The position numbers and the translations under genes were made by a program. DNA of 52,700 bases from Spirochaetaceae bacterium UBA6243 (lineage in GTDB: Bacteria > Spirochaetota > Spirochaetia > Treponematales > Rectinemataceae), in the NCBI GenBank assembly GCA_002441395.1, contig DJVZ01000026.1:1-52700 (forward strand), written 5' to 3'. This document shows positions 17,028 to 26,555 of the stretch, piece by piece (the first letter of the stretch is position 1; every line of letters starts with the position of its first letter). The notes below the pieces were generated by a model. It made no database searches and was not told the DNA's origin. It worked only from the letters and a program-made list of their open reading frames with translations.

Positions 17028-18173
17028 GTGAGTGACATACCGTCTTTGCCCTACAATGATGATTTTTTCGAGGTTCCCGAAGAAATCCAATCTGAAAACA
17101 CAGAAATTGCTGAAACATCCAAAAAAGGCTACCAGCTCCTCAAAGAGAACCGTTTTGATGAAGCGATCGAGTGTTTTGTGCAAATTTTGGAAAAAGACAA
17201 GGAGAACAATTACGCCCTTGTCGGCATGGGAGATGCCGCGCGAAAGCGGGACCACTTCAAGGAAGCCGCCGATTACTACAGGCGCTGCCTTGTGTTCCAT
17301 CCGGGCAATAGCTATGCGCTGTTCGGTCTGGCCGATTGCTACAAGGCGCTCAATCAGTTCCAAAAGGCAATTGAAATCTGGGAACAATATCTTCTTCACG
17401 ACAACACGAACATTACTGTTCTGACCCGCGTTGCCGATGCATACCGCAAAGTGCACGATTTCCGAAAATCCAAGTCAATCTATCATCGTGTCCTCGAACT
17501 CAATCCAGACAATCATTATGCGCTCATTGGCCTCGGCCACCTCCATTACGATTTTAAGGAATATAAAGAGGCGCTCACGTACTGGCAGCGAATGGTGGAG
17601 CTTGAAGGCGACAATGTCGACATCCGCGTCCTGACCGCTATCGGAAACTGCTACCGCAAACTCAAACATTTCGACAAGGGCATCCCCTACTTTGAAAAGG
17701 CACTCGAAAAAGAACCCGAAAACTTTTATGCCCTTTTTGGCATCGCCGATTGCTATAGAGGCATCGGCAAGCAAAACATGTCGCTCGTCTACTGGAATAA
17801 AATCCTTGAGAAAGACCCGAAGAACAAAGTGATTCTCACGCGTGCCGGCGACGCATACCGCAACATGGGGGATTTCGAGAAAGCCTCCGAATACTATCAG
17901 AATGCGCTCAATATAGAATTTGACATCTATGCGGTGCTTGGGCTTGCGGTCATCGCGCGCCAGCAAGGAAAGTACGACGAGGCAACTGCCAGCCTGCGTT
18001 CGCTATTGCAGAACGATCCGAAAAATTACCGCATTTATGTTGAGCTTGCACAGACATATCTCATGAATAATCAACGCCAACAGGCAATCGAGGTGCTGAC
18101 CGAATTTCAGCAGATGGGCATCAAGAACCCCGTCATTCAGGAAGCGCTGTCCAAGCTTGCAGGAAAGACATGA
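17028..18173 (+). CDS. Tetratricopeptide-repeat protein
   Basis: The 381-residue protein consists almost entirely of TPR units from about residue 35 onward. Successive units carry the A-x-x-x-Y/F spacing (NYALVGMGDAARKRDHFKEA, YALFGLADCYKALNQFQKA, YALIGLGHLHYDFKEYKEA, and so on), about nine to ten repeats. No signal peptide or membrane segment is visible, so it is probably a cytoplasmic scaffold. Translation starts at GTG 17028 behind an AGAGGT Shine-Dalgarno. It overlaps rlmN by 4 nt. The binding partner is unknown. Confidence 0.9.
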   Translation: MSDIPSLPYNDDFFEVPEEIQSENTEIAETSKKGYQLLKENRFDEAIECFVQILEKDKENNYALVGMGDAARKRDHFKEAADYYRRCLVFHPGNSYALFGLADCYKALNQFQKAIEIWEQYLLHDNTNITVLTRVADAYRKVHDFRKSKSIYHRVLELNPDNHYALIGLGHLHYDFKEYKEALTYWQRMVELEGDNVDIRVLTAIGNCYRKLKHFDKGIPYFEKALEKEPENFYALFGIADCYRGIGKQNMSLVYWNKILEKDPKNKVILTRAGDAYRNMGDFEKASEYYQNALNIEFDIYAVLGLAVIARQQGKYDEATASLRSLLQNDPKNYRIYVELAQTYLMNNQRQQAIEVLTEFQQMGIKNPVIQEALSKLAGKT

Positions 18174-19225
18174 ATCTATCCTCTCCCAAAAGTCGAAATG
18201 TAGTCTATCCGAGCGGCCTGTCTCCCGATGAGCTGGCCGCCCTTCTGTCTGACGAGCCCTTATACCGTGTAAAACAGGCGTTTTCCTGGTTTTCCAAAGG
18301 AATTGCCTCATTCGGGGCAATGACCAATATACCGCAACCCTTGCGCGAGCGCCTTTCTGCGCACTTCGATGGGCATATGCGGTCATCAGGCGTAGAAAAC
18401 AAGCTGATTGACGAAGACGGATCGCTGAAACTCCAGATCAGACTGCGCGACGGCGCTGCAGTCGAATGTGTGCTTTTGGAGGACATTGAAGGCAGAAAAA
18501 CGGCGTGTCTTTCAAGTCAGGCAGGCTGTCCGATGGGCTGTGTGTTCTGCAAAACCGGCACTCTCGGTTTTCTGCGGAACTTAGGCCCCGATGAAATCGT
18601 CGAGCAATTTCATTATTTGCGCGACATGCGCGGTTTCATCTCGAACGTGGTGTTCATGGGGATGGGCGAGCCCCTTTTAAACCTCGACAACGTAAGAAAA
18701 GCAATTGCAATTCTTTCGAATCCCCACGGCATCGGGATGTCGATGCGTAAAATCACCATCTCCACAAGCGGCATCGTCCCCGGCATCCTCGATATTGCGA
18801 AAGACGGGCCGATTGTACGGCTCGCAGTCTCGCTCACCTCCGCGAACCCGGAACTTCGTACCTGCCTCATGCCCGTCAATAGAACCTGGCCCCTGGATAA
18901 GCTCAAAGCCGCGCTTCTGGAATACCAAAAAATCACAAACGACCGTATTACCCTCGAAGTGGTGCTTATCGGCAATGTGAACGCCCGAGAAAAAGACGCG
19001 CAGGAGCTGGCCGACTGGATACATCCTCTGAAAACGCAGGTGAATCTCATCGCATGGAACCCCATACCTGGAATGCCATTTGAAACGCCAAGTGCCAAAC
19101 AGGTGAGACAATTTTCTGAAATTCTGGAGCAAAGGGGAATCGTCACCGTCCAGCGGATGAGCCGGGGCCGTGGTGTTATGGGTGCATGCGGCCAGCTTGG
19201 CGATACGCTCAAAGCAAAACAGTAA
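18170..19225 (+). CDS. rlmN: Dual-specificity RNA methyltransferase RlmN
   Basis: RlmN is a radical SAM enzyme that methylates C2 of A2503 in 23S rRNA and A37 of some tRNAs. The 351-residue protein has the cluster motif GCPMGCVFC (C120, C124, C127), the preceding conserved Cys in ACLSSQAG (C113), GMGEPLLNLDNV, the ISTSGIVPGI block, and the C-terminal methyl-carrying Cys in GACGQL (C340). The full catalytic set is present. The start codon overlaps the TPR gene stop (ATGA). Confidence 0.97.
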   Translation: MNLSSPKSRNVVYPSGLSPDELAALLSDEPLYRVKQAFSWFSKGIASFGAMTNIPQPLRERLSAHFDGHMRSSGVENKLIDEDGSLKLQIRLRDGAAVECVLLEDIEGRKTACLSSQAGCPMGCVFCKTGTLGFLRNLGPDEIVEQFHYLRDMRGFISNVVFMGMGEPLLNLDNVRKAIAILSNPHGIGMSMRKITISTSGIVPGILDIAKDGPIVRLAVSLTSANPELRTCLMPVNRTWPLDKLKAALLEYQKITNDRITLEVVLIGNVNAREKDAQELADWIHPLKTQVNLIAWNPIPGMPFETPSAKQVRQFSEILEQRGIVTVQRMSRGRGVMGACGQLGDTLKAKQ

Positions 19226-19268
19226 ACTTGCAGTCTCGCAACAAGGCTTGTACAACAGCATTTGGATG

Positions 19269-20519
19269 CTAGAGTTCGGCAAGACTGTTTTTCTTGGCGA
19301 TCTTGCGTTCAAGCCTTGCGATGCGGTGGTCGAGGGATTCAAGATCAAGCCCCTGAGTATTCCTTCTGTCTGCCTGCGAACCCTTACCTGCAATGTCGCG
19401 CGCTTTTTGAGCCCATGCGAGGGCCGACTTCTCATCTTTAAAAAAGTGTTCGCAGAGCTTTGCTTTTGCCACGCATCCATAGAGGGACTCATCATCCATG
19501 GCGAGTACGGTCTCGACATACAGTGTTCTGTTGCGTTCCTTCCAGGCAATCGAAGCCAGATGCCGCATCGCTCTCATCCTCGCGCCGCTTGTCAGCTCGA
19601 ACATCTCTGCATTGTCACGCACCATCAACAAAATACTTTTTGCTTCTCCGCTCCTGCCCATCTTTAAGAGATTGCGTGCCAGACCCGAGGGGTCGATAGC
19701 ATATCGGACGACCGCGTTGCTCGGCCTGCGGTATGCAGATTCGACAACCAAAAAAAGCTCGGCGAGCGACGCGACATCCTGCACATTGTGCTGCCAGACA
19801 AGCGATATCAGAGCTTGCTGGTCCTCACGGGGAACATCGGCCTTCACATAATCAAGCCAGACTCTTGGTACAAGTGCACCCGGGATATCCGACTCCCGCT
19901 CCTTTTTCAACACCAGAGCTTCCATCGAAGTCAGAGAGCATGAAAGGACCATTCTACCCCAAAAGCGCCTGCAGTCGTGGAGCACATCGATGTGCCGAAC
20001 AAGCGGCATTGCAATTCTATTGAGCACACAGCGTGCCTGCAGAAGCGGCACATCGAATGTCGCTCCATTATAGCTTGCTATCCAATCGACATTTGCAAGT
20101 TGTGAAATCACCGCAACGAGAAAATCATGTTCTCCGGGATAATCTTCGAGAAATGTTTGCCTGAGTACCAGATCTGTGCCTTCAAAATGGGCAACCGTCG
20201 AAAGAAATGCAATGGTGCCTGAACCTCCAGAGAGCCCTGTAGTTTCCAGATCAAAAAACGCAATACGGTCGGCAGGAATCGGTGATACTTGAACGCTTTG
20301 AAATTCGCCGTTGTCTTGATCTCCGCGCGGGACCGTGGCCCTCATAAGATGAGGAGAAAAGAAAAGGGGCACTTCTATAAAAGGCCTGTCCACCTCTCTC
20401 ATCCACACAAAAGGTGAAATCTCGGTCCAGCCTTCAGGCATGCTTCGTTTTCCGTGCGGCATTTGATGATTCTTTTCTCTGTCACTTTTTATCAGGGCAA
20501 GACGGTCTTTAAGATTCAC
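19269..20519 (-). CDS. mrfB: MrfB/YprB-type DEDDh exonuclease with C-terminal helical-repeat region
   Basis: The protein carries a ribonuclease H-like exonuclease domain (YprB type). Numbered from GTG 20519, the DEDDh acids are D90 and E92 in FFDLETTGL, D156 in YNGATFDVPLL, and H244/D248 in HNVQDVASL. The C-terminal third is helical and TPR-like. In Bacillus subtilis the homologue MrfB acts with helicase MrfA in repair of mitomycin C damage; here the gene follows mrfA by 43 bases. The GTG at 20519 has a GGAG eight bases upstream; GTG 20528 is an alternative with poorer spacing. Confidence 0.85.
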   Translation of the reverse strand: MNLKDRLALIKSDREKNHQMPHGKRSMPEGWTEISPFVWMREVDRPFIEVPLFFSPHLMRATVPRGDQDNGEFQSVQVSPIPADRIAFFDLETTGLSGGSGTIAFLSTVAHFEGTDLVLRQTFLEDYPGEHDFLVAVISQLANVDWIASYNGATFDVPLLQARCVLNRIAMPLVRHIDVLHDCRRFWGRMVLSCSLTSMEALVLKKERESDIPGALVPRVWLDYVKADVPREDQQALISLVWQHNVQDVASLAELFLVVESAYRRPSNAVVRYAIDPSGLARNLLKMGRSGEAKSILLMVRDNAEMFELTSGARMRAMRHLASIAWKERNRTLYVETVLAMDDESLYGCVAKAKLCEHFFKDEKSALAWAQKARDIAGKGSQADRRNTQGLDLESLDHRIARLERKIAKKNSLAEL

Positions 20520-20562
20520 CTGGAGCACTCCTCATGATACCGGACCATAGAAAGTGCGAAAA

Positions 20563-22887
20563 TCAAAAACCCGGGGAGCCGTGCAGCAGCCTTAACAGCT
20601 GCAGCGATAACGCTTTATTTTCAGAACCTGCTATTTCTACTCCGATGCACGAAGGACAGCCCGCCGAACAGGGACAGTTGCTGAGCCGCTCAATCGCCGA
20701 AGCCATGGTCTCTTTTAGATTCTCATGGAGCGCTTCCGCAATGCCCGTCCCGCCTGGATACATGTCATAGAAGTACATGGCGGGACCTTTGAAAAACAGA
20801 TCCCTGACGCGCGAGGCAATTCCGATATCATGGAGATCACACAGGATGTGTGCGGGAGCAAGCTGACGAATAAGATTCGTGACGCTATATAATATTCCAT
20901 CCGCTCTTTCCGGTGCGAGCTGGCGCAAGAGCCGACCGCTCTGGCTTTCCGCTTTAAGCACTACCATCAATGAGCGTGTCTGCATCTCCTCCGGTGGAAG
21001 CCATATCTCCCCATATCCGATATTTTCGTGTGTATTGAACCGCAGCTTCTTATACTTTTCCACTTGGCTTCGCACCAGGATATCCCCAAGCATGAGGTCG
21101 AACTGCTCATGCGGCGCGGTGGAATCTTCCGAGAGCACCTCAATATCCCGCTTCACAATCGAATCTGTCCAGTAATCGACATCGCTGCGCTCGACAAGAC
21201 ACAGGCGCTTTTCCAGATCAAGATTTTTGACCTGATACTGTGTCCCCAAATGGATATACACGGCTTTTTCGAAGAGCAGCTCCTTCGCGCTTGGCCGGTC
21301 CATCTCTCCGATGACGTCGTGGCGTCCCTGCGTCACATCTACAATGATGACATTCTCGGTCGTTGCGGAACGGAGCGATATTTTTTCGCCAGGATACCCC
21401 TCGGCAGACCAGAAATAACGCTGTGCGGTGTGCCGGACAATTCCTGCTTCCTCGAGATATTCGAGCGCCTCTACCGTGAGCCCGGCGGCCTTATGGTTCG
21501 AGGGATCTGGAGAAAATGCTTCACCCTCGGCGAAAGGCAGCTCAAAGACGGCGCATTTCAAATGGTCGGTAAAAATATATGGATTATAGGCATCAATATG
21601 CGCCTGCTCAGCCGACCTGGAAAGGAAATATTCCGGGTGAGCCGCAAAATACTGATCGAGAGGCGATGAAGAAGCAATGTAGACCGCCAGCGAAACGCCG
21701 AAAGTCCGCCCTGCCCTTCCTGCCTGCTGCCAGAAGGATGCAATGCTTCCCGGGTACCCGGTGATGACCGCCGCATCGAGCCCTCCGATATCGATACCCA
21801 GCTCAAGCGCATTCGTCGAGACGACTCCGTGAATATTCCCGTCTCTCAAGCCTTTTTCTATTTCCCTCCGTTCCGAGGGCAATAGGCCTGAGCGGTATGG
21901 CTTTACCACAAGACCAAAATCGCGATTGTAGGGATTTTCGAGTTTCTGGTTCAGATAGCTCGCAAGAAGCTCAACCTGAAGGCGCGATCTGGAAAATAGA
22001 ATGGTCCGCACACCCTTACGCAGAAGCCACAGCATCACGGACTCAGCCTCAAGCGAGCTGGAACGCCGTATTCCCTGAACCTCATCCACGAGCGGCGGAT
22101 TCACACAAAACACGATCTTCTCGCCGCTCCCTGCACCGTTTTCCTGGACAAGAGCGACATCCCTCTCGATATAATGCTCGGCAAGTTCGCGCGGGTTGGC
22201 GATCGTTGCCGAAGAAAATATGAAAACTGGTGAGGAGCCATAGAACTTCGCGATTCTGAGCAGGCGCCGCAGGACCGAAGCGACGTGGCTGCCGAAAACT
22301 CCCCGATATGCGTGAAGCTCGTCGATGACGATATACTTCAAATTCGAAAAGAATTTGACCCACTTCGTATGGTTCGGCAGAATGCCCGCGTGAAGCATGT
22401 CCGGGTTGGAAATGATAATGCGGCCGGATGTACGCGCTTTTGTGCGTATATCTGCAGGAGTGTCTCCATCGTAGGTATTGATTGTCAGCCCGATGCTTCC
22501 CGCAAGCATCACCTCGTTCAGTGTGCTCTGCTGGTCCTGAGAGAGAGCTTTTGTGGGGAACAAGTACAACGCCCTGCTCTCCGGTTCTTCAAGAAGTGTC
22601 TGAAGGACCGGCAAATTGTAGCACAGCGTTTTGCCGGAAGCTGTCGGGGTCACGACGACAAAATCCTTGCGGGCGCGCGCCAGTTCATACGATTTTTTCT
22701 GGTGGCGATACAGGGCCTTTATTCCCCGCCCGTTGAGTGCTTGCACAAGGACAGGAGACAAATCTTCCGGCAAGGGTACAATATCCGGAGCCCTCGCAGG
22801 CAGCTTTGTCGACCATGCAATTTCGCTTTGCCCGGCCAACCAGGAGGCCAATTCATCACAAATTGCATTTGCGGTTTCAGAATTCAT
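20563..22887 (-). CDS. mrfA: MrfA/YprA-type DEAD/DEAH helicase with C-terminal DUF1998 Cys cluster
   Basis: This is a superfamily 2 helicase of 774 residues from ATG 22887. It shows Walker A TPTASGKT (80-87), DELHAY (motif II), SSATIANP (motif III) and a helicase C domain with STNALELGIDIGGLDA and QQAGRAGR. The C-terminal DUF1998-type region ends in the four-Cys cluster CPCSAGCPSC. With the adjacent exonuclease it reproduces the mrfAB mitomycin-repair pair. No Shine-Dalgarno precedes any candidate start. A promoter (TTTACC-N17-TACAGT) ends seven bases before ATG 22887, favouring that start over ATG 22905 or TTG 22932. Confidence 0.9.
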   Translation of the reverse strand: MNSETANAICDELASWLAGQSEIAWSTKLPARAPDIVPLPEDLSPVLVQALNGRGIKALYRHQKKSYELARARKDFVVVTPTASGKTLCYNLPVLQTLLEEPESRALYLFPTKALSQDQQSTLNEVMLAGSIGLTINTYDGDTPADIRTKARTSGRIIISNPDMLHAGILPNHTKWVKFFSNLKYIVIDELHAYRGVFGSHVASVLRRLLRIAKFYGSSPVFIFSSATIANPRELAEHYIERDVALVQENGAGSGEKIVFCVNPPLVDEVQGIRRSSSLEAESVMLWLLRKGVRTILFSRSRLQVELLASYLNQKLENPYNRDFGLVVKPYRSGLLPSERREIEKGLRDGNIHGVVSTNALELGIDIGGLDAAVITGYPGSIASFWQQAGRAGRTFGVSLAVYIASSSPLDQYFAAHPEYFLSRSAEQAHIDAYNPYIFTDHLKCAVFELPFAEGEAFSPDPSNHKAAGLTVEALEYLEEAGIVRHTAQRYFWSAEGYPGEKISLRSATTENVIIVDVTQGRHDVIGEMDRPSAKELLFEKAVYIHLGTQYQVKNLDLEKRLCLVERSDVDYWTDSIVKRDIEVLSEDSTAPHEQFDLMLGDILVRSQVEKYKKLRFNTHENIGYGEIWLPPEEMQTRSLMVVLKAESQSGRLLRQLAPERADGILYSVTNLIRQLAPAHILCDLHDIGIASRVRDLFFKGPAMYFYDMYPGGTGIAEALHENLKETMASAIERLSNCPCSAGCPSCIGVEIAGSENKALSLQLLRLLHGSPGF

Positions 22888-22897
22888 AAGGTATACT
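22869..22897 (+). promoter_or_regulatory. Promoter of glgC, inside the 5' end of divergent mrfA
   Basis: TTGCGG (22869-22874), 17-base spacer, TATACT (22892-22897). The glgC leader would be about 47 nt and contains AAGGAG. The -10 box overlaps the mrfA -10 box on the other strand. Confidence 0.5.
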
Positions 22898-22923
22898 GTA
22901 GTCATCAAAAAGAAAAAGGTAAA
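22895..22923 (-). promoter_or_regulatory. Promoter of mrfA, apparently leaderless
   Basis: On the minus strand: TTTACC (22918-22923), 17-base spacer, TACAGT (22895-22900), seven bases to ATG 22887. Neither hexamer is perfect, but the geometry matches the other leaderless candidates in the window. Confidence 0.4.
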
Positions 22924-22950
22924 TCGGCGCAAAACCGGAAAGGAGCAGAT

Positions 22951-24225
22951 ATGGCAGAAATTCTTTCAATCGTGTTGGGAGGCGGGAAGGGTACCCGTCT
23001 GTTCCCTCTGACGAAGGAGAGATCGAAGCCAGCTGTTCCATTCGGCGGAAAATATCGAATTGTCGACATTCCCATATCGAATTGCATCAACTCCGGCTTT
23101 AAGAAAATCTATATTCTGACCCAGTTCAACTCGGCATCACTGCATCTGCATATATCCCATTCCTATAATTTTGATCATTTTTCAAAAGGGTTTGTAGAGA
23201 TACTCGCCGCGGAACAGACGCCGATCCATTCGGGGTGGTACGAAGGCACTGCAGACGCAGTGAGAAAAAATCTCATTCACTTCAGGCCCCATAAGCCAAC
23301 GCACTATCTCATCGTCTCGGGCGACCAGCTCTATCGCATGGACCTCGGCGAGATGTTTAGAAAGCACCTCGAATCGGGGTGCCGGCTCACCATTGCCGGC
23401 ACACTTGTCTCTCGAGATGCCGCCAGCTCCCTTGGCATCATAAAGATCAAAGCCGACGGCAGCATAGACAGTTTTATGGAAAAACCGGGCCCTACCAAAG
23501 ACATAAACGATTTTTCAGTGCCCGAGGGCCTTAAGCCGGGCGACGCCGATCCGCAAAAACCTTATCTTGCCAGCATGGGCATCTACATCTTCGACGCACT
23601 ACTCATTGAAGAAGCCTTGCAGATGGATGCGAATGATTTTGGCAAAGAAATTATTCCTTCCATTGTCGCCAAAGAAAAAGTAAACACGTATGTCTTCGGC
23701 GGCTATTGGGAGGATATCGGTACCATTCGCAGCTTCTATGAGGCCAACATCGGCCTCACGGACATCAATCCAAAATTCAATTTTTATGATGAGCACAGAC
23801 CAATCTACACACATGCGCGCAATCTGCCCGCCTCCAAGCTCAATTACTGTACGCTGAATCAGACGCTTGCCAGCGACGGCTGTATCATAACGAATGCCTC
23901 GATTACGAGCTCCATTGTCGGTATCCGCACGGTAATAGAATCAGGAGCGAGCCTTGACGGCGTTGTGTGCATGGGCTCCGATTATTATGAAACTGAAGCC
24001 GAAAAGGCGGAAAATCGCCAAAAACATGTTCCCAACATTGGAATCGGAGGCGGATCAATCATTCGCCACGCGATAATCGACAAGAACGCGCGCATCGGTT
24101 CGAATTGCCGAATTGGCATCGATCCTCTTCCGCGGGATGACGGTGAATACAGCACACACTATATTGTGGACGGCATTATTGTCATACCGAAAAATCAGGT
24201 AATTCCTGACGGAACTGTTATCTAA
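22951..24225 (+). CDS. glgC: Glucose-1-phosphate adenylyltransferase (ADP-glucose pyrophosphorylase)
   Basis: GlgC makes ADP-glucose for glycogen synthesis. The 424-residue protein has the nucleotidyltransferase signature LGGGKGTRLFPLTKERSKPA (9-28), then PFGGKYRIVDIPISNCINSG. Further blocks are the GTADAVRKN region, VSGDQLYRMD, the sugar-binding GGYWEDIGTIRSFYEAN, and a C-terminal left-handed beta-helix (IGGGSIIRHAIIDKNARIG). ATG 22951 is preceded by AAGGAG at good spacing. No other glycogen genes adjoin it. It converges on the phosphoribosyltransferase gene, with a 4-base overlap of the two 3' ends. Confidence 0.96.
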   Translation: MAEILSIVLGGGKGTRLFPLTKERSKPAVPFGGKYRIVDIPISNCINSGFKKIYILTQFNSASLHLHISHSYNFDHFSKGFVEILAAEQTPIHSGWYEGTADAVRKNLIHFRPHKPTHYLIVSGDQLYRMDLGEMFRKHLESGCRLTIAGTLVSRDAASSLGIIKIKADGSIDSFMEKPGPTKDINDFSVPEGLKPGDADPQKPYLASMGIYIFDALLIEEALQMDANDFGKEIIPSIVAKEKVNTYVFGGYWEDIGTIRSFYEANIGLTDINPKFNFYDEHRPIYTHARNLPASKLNYCTLNQTLASDGCIITNASITSSIVGIRTVIESGASLDGVVCMGSDYYETEAEKAENRQKHVPNIGIGGGSIIRHAIIDKNARIGSNCRIGIDPLPRDDGEYSTHYIVDGIIVIPKNQVIPDGTVI

Positions 24226-24830
24226 TGCTGAACAACGAGGCGCATCGCCTCGGCGAGCTCGGGGTCGTCCTTTAAATAATGGTCGGCGATTTCTTTTTCG
24301 GTGAGCCCTTCAAGTTCATGGCTCATATAATGAATCCAAATCTCATCCTCCCGTGATTTTATTTCAATCTTTCTGCACCAATAATCGGGAGCAATGGGAA
24401 GATACTGAGGCATATATTCTCTCACCTTGTAATCATGGACTGCTATTTTTACATCACTGCGTGGCAAGCCACGATCCATGATGACTTTTGCAAGATAATT
24501 GATTGTGCGGCCAGAATCGAAGACATCATCGACGAGCAGCACTTTATCTCCATGCCTTAGGAAATCAGGATTATAGGTCCAGCCATCAATTCTTATCATT
24601 TCCTGCTGATCAAAACCGCTGTAGGACCTGGCTACGACCGCAGCATAAAATACGGGACGTCCATTCCCCTTCACGAATTTAAAATACTCGCTTATGACAT
24701 TGCCCATGTATGCCCCACCGCGCAGAGAGACATAGATGACATCGGGGATAAAACCATCTTTATAGATTTTATATGCCAGCTTGATCGCATTGTCTCGGAT
24801 CATGTCATAAGGAACAAATTCTTTATGCAT
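24222..24830 (-). CDS. Phosphoribosyltransferase family protein (hypoxanthine/xanthine-guanine type)
   Basis: The type I phosphoribosyltransferase fold is identified by the PRPP-binding loop VLLVDDVFDSGRT (residues 97-109) and the upstream VSLRGGAYMG pyrophosphate loop. At 202 residues it is somewhat long for a purine salvage enzyme; a C-terminal helical tail with DHYLKDDPELAEAM follows. Specificity cannot be read from the sequence, and a purine salvage role is the best guess. ATG follows an AAGGG Shine-Dalgarno. It lies downstream of the htrA terminator, so it probably has its own promoter or depends on read-through. Confidence 0.8.
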   Translation of the reverse strand: MHKEFVPYDMIRDNAIKLAYKIYKDGFIPDVIYVSLRGGAYMGNVISEYFKFVKGNGRPVFYAAVVARSYSGFDQQEMIRIDGWTYNPDFLRHGDKVLLVDDVFDSGRTINYLAKVIMDRGLPRSDVKIAVHDYKVREYMPQYLPIAPDYWCRKIEIKSREDEIWIHYMSHELEGLTEKEIADHYLKDDPELAEAMRLVVQH

Positions 24831-24844
24831 ACAAGCCCTTCTCA

Positions 24845-24877
24845 GAAAATAAGGGAAGCCTCCGCGTGGAGGCTTCC
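24845..24877 (-). terminator. Intrinsic terminator downstream of htrA
   Basis: A perfect 10-bp stem (GGAAGCCTCC / GGAGGCTTCC, 24854-24877) with a 4-base loop is followed on the minus strand by CCTTATTTTCT. It sits about 40 bases beyond the htrA stop codon. Confidence 0.8.
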
Positions 24878-24915
24878 TGCTACGGAATGACCCGCTCTTA
24901 AAAGGGAATATATAC

Positions 24916-26436
24916 TTACTTTCCTACATACGCAAGGGTCTCTGCGGTCTGACCATCTCTGTTGACGGTAAATACGAGCTTCTTCCCCGATTCCTTGTTG
25001 AGGATTTCGTAAAAATCCTTGAGGTCGTTCACGCTCTTTCCATTGATTTTGGTAATGATGTCGCCTGTACGCAGTCCCATGGTTGCGGCAGGCGACTTTG
25101 CCAGTATATCGACGACCAAAGCACCACGGACACCCGCGGGAAGCTGTGTCTGGTCCACTGAATCAGATTTTAAAGAAATCACGGTAACACCAGGGAATAT
25201 GTTGGCATTATTTGCAGCAACAGTATTATTCCTCAGGTCCACCTTCGCGCTGATCGTCATCGAAATTCCTCGACGGATAAGATCGAACCTGGCAGTGGTC
25301 CCGGCTTTGATGTCGCCCACTGTGCGCACAAGATCATCGGTGCTCTGAACTGCCTTGCCATCGACCGCAGTGATAAAATCGCCAGGCAGAATGCCGGCCT
25401 TGCTCGCCGGGCCGTCCAGGAAGACATGTCCGACTAAAGCGCCTTTTTTGCCTTCGAGGCCAAGCTCTTTTGCGCTCGCCTTGTCCTGCGTAATGTTGGA
25501 GAGGCTTACACCGAGCCAGCCGTATTTGACCGCCCCGTGCATGATGAAGTCATCAATCGTGCCTTTGATATTATTGATAGGAATCGCGAAGCCAAGGCCA
25601 ACCGACCCGCCCGTAGGAGACGCAATCCATGTATTGAGGCCCACCACTTCTCCGCGAATGTTCACAAGTGCTCCACCCGAGTTGCCTTTGTTGATTGCGG
25701 CATCGGTCTGAATAAAATCGTTGATGTTTCCGTCGGGTCCGCCGGAGCGCCCAAGGGCGCTGACGATACCTGTGGTCACAGAAGAGACATAGCCAAAGGG
25801 ACTGCCCAACGCAATTGCCCAATCCCCCACCTGCAGTTTCGAGGAATCGCCCAATTTGGCGATTGCAATATCGGTATCGTCCGTCTCAAATTTGACTAAA
25901 GCCACATCTTTCCGCTCATCAAAACCAACGAGCTTGCCATCGAACTCGCGCCCATCGCTCAACTTGACCGTGATCTTGGTGGCGTTGCCCGCCACGTGGT
26001 TATTTGTCAAGACATAGACTGTCTTGCCGGACCTGCGCACGATTACGCCAGAACCCAAGCCTTCCTCTGGCTGAAATTGTTGCGGGGTGGAGTTGTCAGG
26101 TCCAAAGAAAAAATCAAAGGGGAACTGCGGGGTTTGCTGTTGCTGCTGAGCTTTTTGACCGCCTTCAACGACATCCAGCTCAACAATGGCTGGCAGTACA
26201 GTCTTTGCAATATTACGGAATGCGTTCTGTACCGATTCGGCCGTTGAAATCGCAGCCTCGGTATCCGAGCCTGCGATCATGGAAGGCGTTTCTGCTTTTA
26301 CCACGGGAAGCGAAGCGCTGTTTGGGGAAGGATTTGCGCGAAACATAAACGCCAGAGCAAATCCGATTACGATGCCGAGAATTACCAGATTCGCAATGAA
26401 AAAATTCCGCGAATGCAATTTCTTTGCAATCGACAT
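24916..26436 (-). CDS. htrA: Periplasmic serine protease HtrA/DegP
   Basis: HtrA is an envelope quality-control protease and chaperone. The 506-residue protein has an N-terminal membrane anchor (about 12-32), then a trypsin-like domain with the catalytic triad H147 (TNNHVAG), D177 (ERKDVALV) and S253 (GNSGGALV), then two PDZ domains (about 305-400 and 415-500). A Gln-rich stretch (residues 97-101) falls in the LA loop, as in DegP. The start ATG has a GGAGG Shine-Dalgarno at slightly long spacing. It is a single-gene unit ending in a strong terminator. Confidence 0.96.
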   Translation of the reverse strand: MSIAKKLHSRNFFIANLVILGIVIGFALAFMFRANPSPNSASLPVVKAETPSMIAGSDTEAAISTAESVQNAFRNIAKTVLPAIVELDVVEGGQKAQQQQQTPQFPFDFFFGPDNSTPQQFQPEEGLGSGVIVRRSGKTVYVLTNNHVAGNATKITVKLSDGREFDGKLVGFDERKDVALVKFETDDTDIAIAKLGDSSKLQVGDWAIALGSPFGYVSSVTTGIVSALGRSGGPDGNINDFIQTDAAINKGNSGGALVNIRGEVVGLNTWIASPTGGSVGLGFAIPINNIKGTIDDFIMHGAVKYGWLGVSLSNITQDKASAKELGLEGKKGALVGHVFLDGPASKAGILPGDFITAVDGKAVQSTDDLVRTVGDIKAGTTARFDLIRRGISMTISAKVDLRNNTVAANNANIFPGVTVISLKSDSVDQTQLPAGVRGALVVDILAKSPAATMGLRTGDIITKINGKSVNDLKDFYEILNKESGKKLVFTVNRDGQTAETLAYVGK

Positions 26437-26555
26437 AGATTATATCCTCCGTTGATTAGAAAAATGTGCATAAGTTATTTTCAATATAATAAAAAACTAT
26501 TGTTAGGGGAATGTTACATAAGATTTATAAAATTTAAGGGGGTAAACCAGCAAAA

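Noticed and set aside
26437..26555. Searched for a CIRCE or other heat-shock operator upstream of htrA
   Set aside because: The region is AT-rich with several weak -10-like sequences but no inverted-repeat operator or clear promoter could be supported.
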